Part shown: positions 25,652 to 32,333 of the stretch, in pieces
Layout of the letters: the number at the start of each line of letters is the position of its first letter
How positions within the stretch are numbered: the stretch's first letter is position 1
Virus record (IMG/VR): IMGVR_UViG_3300030045_000011
Coordinates: 1-43,968 of that record
Strand: one strand, 5' to 3'
Source: a virus
DNA: 43,968 nt
Notes under the pieces: generated by a model
Told to the model about the DNA's origin: nothing
What the model saw: only the letters and a program-made list of their open reading frames with translations
Database searches by the model: none
Translations under genes and position numbers: made by a program

Positions 25652-26099
25652 CTGAGTTCACCGTTTGGAGAGAGTAGGTTGCTGCGCACTTCGCGGTCTC
25701 TTCAACCTTGACAGCGACCAGGACGCACCCGGTCCCAAGGAGTTGCTCAGGTCCGACGATCTGGACCAGGAACTTCGCCATGTTTTCAGCCGTCGGGTTG
25801 AACGAGCTCCAGATGACGGTCGAATCCGCTTTCTTTAGAATGGTAGCGAGAGGATCTCTTTCCCAGATCAAGAACTTATGATCCCAGTGGTTTTCAAGCC
25901 ACATGCACAACTTCGACTTGATCACGGAGAAGTCCAGAACCCGCCCGACAGCGTCTACCGATTCGGGATTCTCTTGCTGGACTACAAAATGGATTCTGTA
26001 GTTGTGCCCGTGCAAATTCGCACACTTCGATTCGTGTCTGCAAACACGATGGCCGACCGAGATATCGTGGTAGCGAACCGCCTCGATAACTCCGGCCAT
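25644..26099 (-). CDS. queD: 6-carboxy-tetrahydropterin synthase QueD
   Basis: Protein of 151 residues from ATG 26099 (TAATG overlap with queC, AAGGTG ribosome site). Zinc histidines H17, H30 and H32 and catalytic C26 are visible in SVGHRV and [18 protein letters not shown] and NPTAENMA are also typical. It converts dihydroneopterin triphosphate to 6-carboxy-tetrahydropterin, the second step to preQ0. Confidence 0.94.
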   Translation of the reverse strand: MAGVIEAVRYHDISVGHRVCRHESKCANLHGHNYRIHFVVQQENPESVDAVGRVLDFSVIKSKLCMWLENHWDHKFLIWERDPLATILKKADSTVIWSSFNPTAENMAKFLVQIVGPEQLLGTGCVLVAVKVEETAKCAATYSLQTVNSGE

Positions 26100-26881
26100 T
26101 ACGACACCTTCCCAAGAAGAGCCGCATACTTCTTGACGATGTCCTGCCCGTAGTTCACGGTACTCGGGAGATCCATTGCGTCGGTCATCCATGCACGAAG
26201 CACAAGGGGATCAGGAATTCCGGCTTCTTCGAAACCCTTCGCACGGAGCAGACTTGCATGATCCCTCCCGGTCGGAGGGTAGATACCATCGTAAGCGGTA
26301 TGGGAGTACGCAAGAGCTTCGTAGCACCCTGGAAGCTCCATCGCCAACTCTACCGACTGTGCCTTAGTCAGATTCATCAACGGTGTTTCAATCTGGAGCG
26401 GTTGCGGAGCACCCGGCTCGCCAGTAAAGGTTCCGAGATTGCAGGCAACCTGCAAAGCCAGAATGAAGTTTCTCCTGCAATCCGGATATCCTCCGTAATC
26501 TTCTTCGCACACGCCGGTGACAAGGCGCGTTGCCCCGATAACAGCTGCGCGGTTGGCAGCTACAGTCAAGAAAAGCTGGTTCCGCATGGGGACGAAGGTC
26601 TTTTCCAGCCCTCCCGGAAGGCTCGAATGATCCTTGTACTGCTCAAGAAGGTTCCCAGAAATGAGTGGTGAGGACCCGACCAGAATCGCTCCCAGCCGAA
26701 CGACTTCCATAGACTTTACGGACGCGAGCTCTGCGATCCGCAAAGCAGACTGGATCTCGAGTCGATGCCGCTGGCCATAGTCGAAGGTAACCGCGTGGAC
26801 CTCCCACCCCTGTTGTTTCGCCCAGAAGAGGCAGGTGGTGGAATCTTGACCGCCAGAAAGAACAACGAGAGCTTTTTCCAT
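26099..26881 (-). CDS. queC: QueC-like preQ0 synthase lacking the zinc cysteines
   Basis: Protein of 260 residues. The ATP-binding PP-loop S9-GGQDS, FDYGQRHR and VTGVCEEDYGGYPDCR are well kept. The zinc site of cellular QueC, C-x8-9-C-x2-C-x2-C before the conserved LRA-x-GF, reads A196 ... T204-G-R-D207-H-A-S210 here: all four cysteines replaced although the surrounding residues still align. QueC turns carboxy-deazaguanine (CDG) into the amide (ADG) and then preQ0 using two ATP. The variant may fold without metal or stop at the amide. Its stop overlaps the queD start and its own start overlaps the queE stop. Confidence 0.9.
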   Translation of the reverse strand: MEKALVVLSGGQDSTTCLFWAKQQGWEVHAVTFDYGQRHRLEIQSALRIAELASVKSMEVVRLGAILVGSSPLISGNLLEQYKDHSSLPGGLEKTFVPMRNQLFLTVAANRAAVIGATRLVTGVCEEDYGGYPDCRRNFILALQVACNLGTFTGEPGAPQPLQIETPLMNLTKAQSVELAMELPGCYEALAYSHTAYDGIYPPTGRDHASLLRAKGFEEAGIPDPLVLRAWMTDAMDLPSTVNYGQDIVKKYAALLGKVS

Positions 26882-27609
26882 TATGGAACTCCGTAGATTT
26901 TGTGCATCTGGACGCCGAGAGTGTAGCCGAATGCAACAGCCGAATCAAAAGCGGCTTTCATGTGCCGCTTGTTTTCTTCCTGGTCGCCAGAATCGACCGG
27001 GTGGATGTAGATCTTTCCGTAGAATTCCCATCCCTTCGGCGGTCGGAAGACCCTCGGAAAAGCCGAATGGTTCAGAGCTGTTAAGGGTAGGCCGTCTTCC
27101 GAATCAACGTAGTCCGCATGGAGCACGTACTTCAGTGCGTCGACATGCGGGAGGAGCTCGCGATTGACTTGCCCCGTCTTGGGACTGCAAACAACCGTGA
27201 GGTCGAAAAGGAGGTGGTTTTCAAGACCGCTCCAAAGGTCGACAAAGAGTGTCCCATTGGTTTCGATCTGGACCCGGTGCCCAGCCCGGAGAAGGCTGTG
27301 GACAAGGGGGCGGATGTTCTGGCGAAAGGGCTCTCCACCAGTCAGAACAACTAACTCTGAATCGGCTTCATCCTTGATGGATTCCAGAATGTACTCAACT
27401 TCGATCAGATTCTCTGCGATGCCAGTTACAGTGTAGTCCGTATCGCAAAGCGGACACTGGAGGTTGCACCCGCCGAGCCGGACAAAAACGGATCGCTCCC
27501 CTGCAAACGGCCCTTCCCCTTGGATTGTTCCAAATACGGAGTGGACTACGAGTTTCCCGTCCGGGTTAAGTTCTTGCTTCGAAATGGGCTGCGCATTCGG
27601 AAGTTTCAT
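26881..27609 (-). CDS. queE: 7-carboxy-7-deazaguanine synthase QueE
   Basis: Protein of 242 residues, first gene of the modification operon. The radical SAM cluster motif C48-x3-C52-x2-C55 (GGCNLQCPLCDTDY), FGTIQGEGPFAG and LTGGEPF are visible. It contracts 6-carboxy-tetrahydropterin to CDG, the substrate of QueC. AGGTCTC precedes the ATG at moderate quality. The C-terminal GVQMHKIYGVP matches QueE. No residue loss is seen. Confidence 0.94.
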   Translation of the reverse strand: MKLPNAQPISKQELNPDGKLVVHSVFGTIQGEGPFAGERSVFVRLGGCNLQCPLCDTDYTVTGIAENLIEVEYILESIKDEADSELVVLTGGEPFRQNIRPLVHSLLRAGHRVQIETNGTLFVDLWSGLENHLLFDLTVVCSPKTGQVNRELLPHVDALKYVLHADYVDSEDGLPLTALNHSAFPRVFRPPKGWEFYGKIYIHPVDSGDQEENKRHMKAAFDSAVAFGYTLGVQMHKIYGVP

Positions 27610-27616
27610 GAGACCT

Positions 27617-27645
27617 ATTATGGGGCAAAAGGCTTTTGGAGTAAA
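27617..27645 (-). promoter_or_regulatory. Weak promoter candidate before queE
   Basis: On the minus strand TTTACT (27645-27640) and CATAAT (27622-27617) are 17 bases apart. Transcription would start within one or two bases of the queE ATG, giving an almost leaderless message, which lowers confidence. Confidence 0.3.
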
Positions 27646-27669
27646 GGGCTTTGTAGACCCTTAAAAGAA

Positions 27670-27701
27670 GATGGGCCGGAACCTTTCGATTCCAGCCCAT
27701 C
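27670..27701 (-). terminator. Terminator between the KA-rich protein gene and queE
   Basis: Stem GATGGGC/GCCCATC (27670-27676, 27695-27701), one mismatch, then GGAA/TTCC (27678-27681, 27690-27693) around an 8-base loop. On the minus strand it is followed by TTCTTTTAA. It separates the gene at 27765-28172 from the queE operon. Confidence 0.65.
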
Positions 27702-27764
27702 CAAACTAGCTTCCGGTTTAGCCTCTCAGGCTAGCCAAGCTAGACTTCATCTTTAGCGCGGGAT

Positions 27765-28172
27765 CTACGCCGGAGCGGGCGTGACGTCCGGCGCGGCTGC
27801 GGGAGGAGTTGCGAGCTGCCCCTTCAGGCCGTGGTACTTCCGCCAACGACCGTACTGAGTCGCGCAGGTCGCCTCGTTGATGCTCTCCTTGGCGGCGGCC
27901 TCCATCACGAGCTTGCGCTCGACCGGACGCTTCAGCGCCGCCGACAGCTCATCGCTGATCTCCCAGACGCGGCCCGTCTTCGTCCCCGACTTGGGGCGGA
28001 CGACGCCGTTGGCCTCGATCTTCTGCGCCTTCGAGGCTTCCTTCGCGGCCTCCTTCGCCGCCTTCGCGGCCTCCTTCTCGGCCTTCTTCGCCGCCTTCTT
28101 CGCCTCGGCCTCCGACGGGCCGGTCTGGACGGGAGCAGCAGCGACGGGAGTTCCTTCATGGGTCTTCGACAT
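27765..28172 (-). CDS. KA-rich protein with C-terminal WEIxD-TQYxRW domain (copy A)
   Basis: Protein of 135 residues from ATG 28172 (AAAGGATC site). Residues 20-50 are a histone H1-like Lys/Ala helix (repeats of KKAEKEAAKAAKEA). Residues 55-115 hold a compact domain: TGRVWEISDEL ... RPVERKLVMEAA ... INEATCATQYGRWRKYHGL. The same domain ends three other proteins here (29781, 30926, 41450). The Lys/Ala tail and Arg/Trp-rich domain suggest nucleic-acid binding, but no function is known to me. It has its own promoter and terminator. Confidence 0.7.
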   Translation of the reverse strand: MSKTHEGTPVAAAPVQTGPSEAEAKKAAKKAEKEAAKAAKEAAKEASKAQKIEANGVVRPKSGTKTGRVWEISDELSAALKRPVERKLVMEAAAKESINEATCATQYGRWRKYHGLKGQLATPPAAAPDVTPAPA

Positions 28173-28230
28173 GGTAGATCCTTTCGTGTTTCGTTGGGCT
28201 CGCGGCCCGGTTGGTAATTCAGTAGGTTGC

Positions 28231-28258
28231 AATATAACCGTTGTTGGCTTTTCTGCAA
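28231..28258 (-). promoter_or_regulatory. Sigma70-like promoter for the KA-rich protein
   Basis: TTGCAG (28258-28253) and TATATT (28236-28231) on the minus strand with a 16-base spacer. The start would fall near 28224, leaving a leader of about 50 bases before ATG 28172. The TTGCA -35 core recurs in other promoters of this phage. Confidence 0.55.
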
Positions 28259-28281
28259 CCCCAAATTGCGACATTTGGATC

Positions 28282-29262
28282 CTAAATTTCGTTCAGATCT
28301 TGAATGCAATCCTTGGGATCTTTATCCGTTCTGAAATCCCCGAACTGCGGATGCCGAAACCGCCCGGTCGGTTCTTTACCGTAGTGCTTGATCCGGAGCA
28401 CCTTCCCGACGTAGAATTTAGGAAGTCTAGACATAGCTTCACGTAGATCCTTGGGAAATCCGGACACGCTGGCGCATTCGGTTAGAACCCCGTTAACGTA
28501 TTGTCCACAGCGAATGGCCCCGATCCAGCCGTTTAAGAAGAACTCAGTTCGCGAGATAGTTCCGTCGGACTTGGTACTCCACTCTTCTGGAGGATCAAAT
28601 CCCATGACAACGGTGTCGGCTGTCCATTCGAACTTGATCTTGCACCAGTGCTTCTTCTCGCCGTAGGGAGCGTCAAGCCACTTAACGATCACTCCCTCCT
28701 TCTTACTCAACCGCATTTCTTCAATGAGTTGACTAATGGACGAGTAGTAAGGAACTACCTGCGCGCTAGGTTTGTTCCAGATCGAAAGGATAAGAGGGAT
28801 GTACGCCTTTCGGACTTCCAAAGGGTGTTCCCGAAGGTCCACCGATCCGTATTGGAGGCAATCAAAAACTCGATAAGTGAGCCACCCATGGGCCTTCTGC
28901 TTTGCTTCCGCTCGGCCTGGAATCGTACACCCCATAACGGATGTCACAATCTTAGATTGAGGCTGACCCTCTTTTATCGGGTAGCTGTGGCCAACGGGAA
29001 GGCACATCTCCCCATCAAGAATAGTCCCATCAAGACCACTACTGGCGATGAACGTATTCAGGTGAGGTACGTTTTCAGTCTTCTCAACAAAGTTCCCGTC
29101 CACTCCAGGACGCTTGCCAGTGAAGCGAACGCGGCCCTCCACAAACTGCGCAATTCTTCGCTCCCCGTCGTACTTCTCTTCTCCAATGTAGCGAGGATCG
29201 TGTAGCATCGATTCGCGAAAGACTCCGCGAGCATCTTGAGCTTTGATCTGCTGGAAGGCCAT
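28282..29262 (-). CDS. ATP-dependent DNA ligase
   Basis: Protein of 326 residues with GAGGATCCA before the ATG. Nucleotidyltransferase motifs: K30-YDG (adenylated lysine in EEKYDGERR), LDGEMC, KKEGVIVKW, and K-x-K in WCKIKFEW. A C-terminal OB-fold follows (VGKVLRIKHYG...RHPQFGDFR). It is the small phage type with no extra domains. It seals nicks during replication or repair. Confidence 0.92.
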   Translation of the reverse strand: MAFQQIKAQDARGVFRESMLHDPRYIGEEKYDGERRIAQFVEGRVRFTGKRPGVDGNFVEKTENVPHLNTFIASSGLDGTILDGEMCLPVGHSYPIKEGQPQSKIVTSVMGCTIPGRAEAKQKAHGWLTYRVFDCLQYGSVDLREHPLEVRKAYIPLILSIWNKPSAQVVPYYSSISQLIEEMRLSKKEGVIVKWLDAPYGEKKHWCKIKFEWTADTVVMGFDPPEEWSTKSDGTISRTEFFLNGWIGAIRCGQYVNGVLTECASVSGFPKDLREAMSRLPKFYVGKVLRIKHYGKEPTGRFRHPQFGDFRTDKDPKDCIQDLNEI

Positions 29263-29438
29263 TGGATCCTCAAAGGGGATGGGTATAACTCAACGTGATT
29301 CGGAACCTGCATGTCGTGTCGGCGGCGCTTATCGTAGATCCCGCGTGCAACCCAGACAACGACCGCTTCGCTGACCACCCAGAAGATCCAAATGGCGTAC
29401 TGCTGGTTCTCCTGGTTAACCTTCACTTCTTGTACCAA
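29058..29438 (-). CDS. Doubtful membrane ORF overlapping the ligase start
   Basis: An open frame of 126 codons, first possible starts TTG 29438 or GTG 29423. Residues 15-36 form a credible transmembrane helix (AIWIFWVVSEAVVVWVARGIY) followed by DKRRR, but the frame then runs more than 200 bases into the ligase gene out of frame. A 17-codon ORF with a strong GGAGG site (29416-29469) lies just before it in another frame, so a small membrane gene with a frameshift, natural or from assembly, is possible. Its reality is uncertain. Confidence 0.3.
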   Translation of the reverse strand: MVQEVKVNQENQQYAIWIFWVVSEAVVVWVARGIYDKRRRHDMQVPNHVELYPSPLRIQWPSSRSKLKMLAESFANRCYTILATLEKRSTTGSEELRSLWRAAFASLASVLEWTGTLLRRLKTYLT

Positions 29439-29562
29439 TCGTCGGCTTGATCATGTATTCCTGCTCCATTGCAGCCTCCGTAACAGCGTAATACAGTTAA
29501 CGGCCTACGTACCTAAGCCTGTTTTAACGGCCTTGCGCGCCCTTGGCAGGCCCACGGGCTGG

Positions 29563-29784
29563 TTAGGGTACGCTTTGCAATGCCGGTGCAGGCAGGGCTT
29601 TAATAATGCGACGATTGGTGGATGCGCAGAAGGCTTGACCGCAGATACAGACAGTCTCGAAATCGCACCGACCGTCATGTCCGGAATTCTTGGAGCACCC
29701 CATGCCAGACCGCTTACTATGCGATCTGCATCGGAAATGCAGGAAGATCCTGCCCATCGGGAGATTCAATGAAAGTAGGTTCAT
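29563..29784 (-). CDS. Small Cys-rich ORF
   Basis: Protein of 73 residues whose ATG overlaps the stop of the upstream gene (ATGA) with AGAAGG before it. Cysteines are grouped in the second half (MGCSKNSG ... CDFETVCICGQAFC), compatible with a small metal-binding fold. The overlap and cysteine pattern argue for a real gene. No family recognised. Confidence 0.42.
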   Translation of the reverse strand: MNLLSLNLPMGRIFLHFRCRSHSKRSGMGCSKNSGHDGRCDFETVCICGQAFCASTNRRIIKALPAPALQSVP

Positions 29785-30416
29785 ACAGCCTTCTCGCGCT
29801 TCCACCTTGCGTACTGGACAGCGCAGGTTCCAGGGTGAACTCCGATTGCTTCTCCAGCCGCAATGTAGAGCGGTCTCGGAGCGAGCTTGCCAGCTACGTC
29901 GACTTTGGCGAACTCGAGACGAAGCCGGTCAATGATCCCAGGTTCCTTCTTTGGCATCACCGGATTATCACTTCCAGCCGCCTTCCGGAGTTCGCGCGCT
30001 CTTTGGAGCTGCTGGTACGCTCCGTCCTGGTTCCCTTCTCGCGCAAGATATCGCGAAAGAGATTCTGCCTTGGAAGCCTGGTTCATCAACCTGCGACTTG
30101 ATGCAGGCCCGGTCGCCTTATCCATCGCCCACAGGTAGAGGGCGATGAGTTGAATAAGCCTCTTGGCTTTCTCGGTCAAAGCAAGTCGCTCTTCTGGCGT
30201 AGTGGCGGCGCGCACAGCTGCGATCTTCTTGTCGAGACTTTCCTGGATCGTTACTCCGATCCCCTTCCATGCGAGGACGCCGATTTCCTTCCTCTTGCCC
30301 TTGTGGTTAACCCATTCGGACTTCCAGTACCAAGTCTGGAGTTCTTCTTTGAAACAGGCAACCGGGACACCGTAGTGATCCCAGGTTTGCTGCATATGGA
30401 GCTCAAGTTCGTCCAT
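29781..30416 (-). CDS. Protein with divergent C-terminal TQY/RW domain (copy B)
   Basis: Protein of 211 residues, GGAGATC before the ATG. The N-terminal 70 residues are aromatic and charged (TWYWKSEWVNHKGKRKEIG), followed by helices rich in Arg/Ala and a C-terminal segment (RPLYIAAGEAIGVHPGTCAVQYARWKREKAV) ending like the domain of the proteins at 27765, 30926 and 41450. The WEIAD half is degenerate. I assign no function. It is probably cotranscribed with the small gene at 30468. Confidence 0.6.
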   Translation of the reverse strand: MDELELHMQQTWDHYGVPVACFKEELQTWYWKSEWVNHKGKRKEIGVLAWKGIGVTIQESLDKKIAAVRAATTPEERLALTEKAKRLIQLIALYLWAMDKATGPASSRRLMNQASKAESLSRYLAREGNQDGAYQQLQRARELRKAAGSDNPVMPKKEPGIIDRLRLEFAKVDVAGKLAPRPLYIAAGEAIGVHPGTCAVQYARWKREKAV

Positions 30417-30467
30417 GACGGGATCTCCGGTAAAGAACTAGGAGAAGAATTGCTAGAATTGCGGACA

Positions 30468-30677
30468 CTAGTATTTCCGAACGCGGAGAACTTCCACTTC
30501 TCCGATATGGATGACGATGAAATGCGGCTTCTTGTCGTCATGTGCTGGTTGCGTGAGAGTGACCTTTTTCTTCTTCGCGAGAGCCTGCTCGATTTCGTTG
30601 ATCTTCGCAGGCGTGACTTCCGGGAATCGCTGGATGTCTCCGATATCCCCGGAACCAAGATTCTTGACATGCGGCAT
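30468..30677 (-). CDS. Small early protein of unknown function
   Basis: Protein of 69 residues with AAAGGATAACC before the ATG and a promoter with a perfect TATAAT box 30 bases upstream. N-terminal residues are polar, followed by a helix ending in four lysines (EQALAKKKK) and a strand (HFIVIHIGEVEVLRVRKY). No family recognised. Confidence 0.65.
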   Translation of the reverse strand: MPHVKNLGSGDIGDIQRFPEVTPAKINEIEQALAKKKKVTLTQPAHDDKKPHFIVIHIGEVEVLRVRKY

Positions 30678-30707
30678 TGGTTATCCTTTCAATGAACTCT
30701 AACGGGC

Positions 30708-30737
30708 ATTATAAGCCCAACCGGGCCAAGCCGTAAA
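30708..30737 (-). promoter_or_regulatory. Promoter with TATAAT inside a palindrome
   Basis: TTTACG (30737-30732), spacer 18, TATAAT (30713-30708) on the minus strand. The -10 box lies in a near-perfect palindrome (GGGC-TTATAA-GCCC), so a repressor bound there would block the promoter. It drives the genes at 30468 and 29781. Confidence 0.6.
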
Positions 30738-30741
30738 ATGG

Positions 30742-30939
30742 TTATTGGAGGGCGGTTCCATTCGCGTCTACGCATTTAGATCCCGAACCAGGACACCGCT
30801 CATCCGGTCGTCGTTCATGGTATTCGAGATAATGCTGTGAAGGTCCCGCTCCATCTTCTACAACACACTGAACAACCAGTATGTCGTACATGACGAAGCA
30901 GAACCTGCACATAGCGCGAGAAGGATTATTTCTTGGCAT
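30742..30939 (-). CDS. Possible small Cys-containing ORF
   Basis: A 65-codon frame overlapping the end of the gene at 30926. Later starts (for example 30891) are also possible. It encodes a hydrophobic start (CRFCFVMYDILVVQCVVEDG) and a polar Cys-containing end. No clear ribosome site, so it is listed only because the interval would otherwise be empty. Confidence 0.3.
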   Translation of the reverse strand: MPRNNPSRAMCRFCFVMYDILVVQCVVEDGAGPSQHYLEYHERRPDERCPGSGSKCVDANGTALQ

Positions 30940-31978
30940 TCGCCAGCGCTGCGTTCGCGGTGGATTCCCGATTTGCCTTCAGCCACTGCTGGTATTGGGT
31001 ACGAGCGGTGAAATGCGCGATCCCTTTGGATTCAAGGTGCTTGATGATGTCCTTGCGCTGCCAAGTCGGATTGGAAATCTTCAGCTGATCTGCAATCTCC
31101 CAGACGAGCTTGGAAGGACTCGGAACTAGCGACTTCTTCAGGTGGTTGGTCAGCGGGCGGACTTGCTCGCCTCGCTCGTTGGAAGCGGCAACCCGAGCGG
31201 CTTCCGCACCATTCTCGACAGCCGCGTTCTGGATTTGCGCGAGCTCATGGGGCTTGAAGCCGTTGGTCGGAATGGGCTTGACAGGCGGAATGCTTTCTTC
31301 CGACTGCTCGCAGTCGGAGCCGATCCCATCCTCCGTCTTGGATTCGTGCTCGATAAAGAAGCGAGCACCTTCGATCCCGAAGGTTTCGATCATCTGCTTG
31401 CACTGCGGGCATTCCACCCTGTGGGGAATCGCAGGGTGTTCTTCGATCACGGTGGCTTCGATTGCAACCTTTTCAGAGACGATTGCGATCGGATCGGTTT
31501 TGGAGATATTGGAGTAATGCGGAAGGGAAGAGTCCAACCTTCCTGTCACCGTTCCGGTATGAGACGGCGCGTGCGCCTTCATGATGGCATCTGCCTTTTC
31601 GTCCGTCATCGTACCGGGATCGGCGGACAGGATCTCGTTCAGCGCTTCAACTTGCGCACGTACTCCGGCAGAACTATCGCTCCGAATATCGTCGGATTCC
31701 TCTTTGGGAGGAATGGAAGCCACGGGTAGAAGTTCCTCCGGGGCTTTGTCCGTCTCCGGTTGCTCTTCCTTTTCTTCCGGCTCGTCATGCGGCCCATGCA
31801 ACTTCGCATCCGGGACCGCGACGTACTGCTTGACTTCTCGGATCGAATGGCCCTTCGGCCCGTAGACGATCTCGAATTCGCCTTCCTTGTACTTCTTGAG
31901 CGCCGCAGCTTTTGCGTCGCGCTCACGAGCGTAGAATCCTTTTGAAGCTGATTTCTTGACGGCTTTCTTCTCGGGCAT
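30926..31978 (-). CDS. Large charged protein with C-terminal WEIAD-TQYxRW domain (copy C)
   Basis: Protein of 350 residues. It starts with a basic tail (MPEKKAVKKSASKGFYARERD), then an acidic disordered middle (EEPEEKEEQPETD type). Near 190-215 is a single C-P-Q-C pair with later H and C residues that may bind zinc. Residues 285-345 carry the shared domain: LVWEIADQL ... WQRKDIIKHLESKGIAHFTARTQYQQWLK. Copy D at 41450 is its closest relative. Probably a nucleic-acid or virion-chromatin protein, but this is inference. Confidence 0.65.
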   Translation of the reverse strand: MPEKKAVKKSASKGFYARERDAKAAALKKYKEGEFEIVYGPKGHSIREVKQYVAVPDAKLHGPHDEPEEKEEQPETDKAPEELLPVASIPPKEESDDIRSDSSAGVRAQVEALNEILSADPGTMTDEKADAIMKAHAPSHTGTVTGRLDSSLPHYSNISKTDPIAIVSEKVAIEATVIEEHPAIPHRVECPQCKQMIETFGIEGARFFIEHESKTEDGIGSDCEQSEESIPPVKPIPTNGFKPHELAQIQNAAVENGAEAARVAASNERGEQVRPLTNHLKKSLVPSPSKLVWEIADQLKISNPTWQRKDIIKHLESKGIAHFTARTQYQQWLKANRESTANAALANAKK

Positions 31979-32038
31979 TGGGAAGATCCTATCCTAGATC
32001 CTTCTGCGACCCCATGTCGCAGATCCTACGGGCTGGAC

Positions 32039-32065
32039 TTTATAGGGAACCCTTAAAAGGTGCAA
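32039..32065 (-). promoter_or_regulatory. Promoter candidate before copy C
   Basis: TTGCAC (32065-32060), spacer 15, TATAAA (32044-32039) on the minus strand. The spacer is short but contains a dyad (AGGG-TT-CCCT). Downstream a hairpin (CTGCGA/TCGCAG) lies in the leader between it and ATG 31978. Confidence 0.4.
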
Positions 32066-32102
32066 CTACGCAAAACAGATTTCTGGAAGTATCTAGATCC
32101 CG

Positions 32103-32333
32103 TCAGAATGGGATTCCGTCTTCCCAGCTCTCGCACCCGACAACAATCACATTCAGAGGAGGCTTCGCCTTGTACTTCATGCACTGAAGTTCTTCTAAGA
32201 GACCCAGATTGGCCAGCTTACGCTTGGCGTCTGAATCTCCGAAGTGGCCACAGTTCAGGCAAGAGTGCCATGTCGCACTCTTTAGTGCCTCTTCTTGAAG
32301 GTTTACCTGCAACCGCAACATGTTAATACTCAT
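32103..32333 (-). CDS. Small Cys-pair protein after the helicase
   Basis: Protein of 76 residues from ATG 32333, inside the last codons of the helicase gene, with a perfect GGAGGT site. It contains C-L-N-C-G-H-F (one CxxC) and two later cysteines (C51 and C65), compatible with a small zinc fold. Translational coupling links it to the helicase. No family recognised. Confidence 0.65.
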   Translation of the reverse strand: MSINMLRLQVNLQEEALKSATWHSCLNCGHFGDSDAKRKLANLGLLEELQCMKYKAKPPLNVIVVGCESWEDGIPF

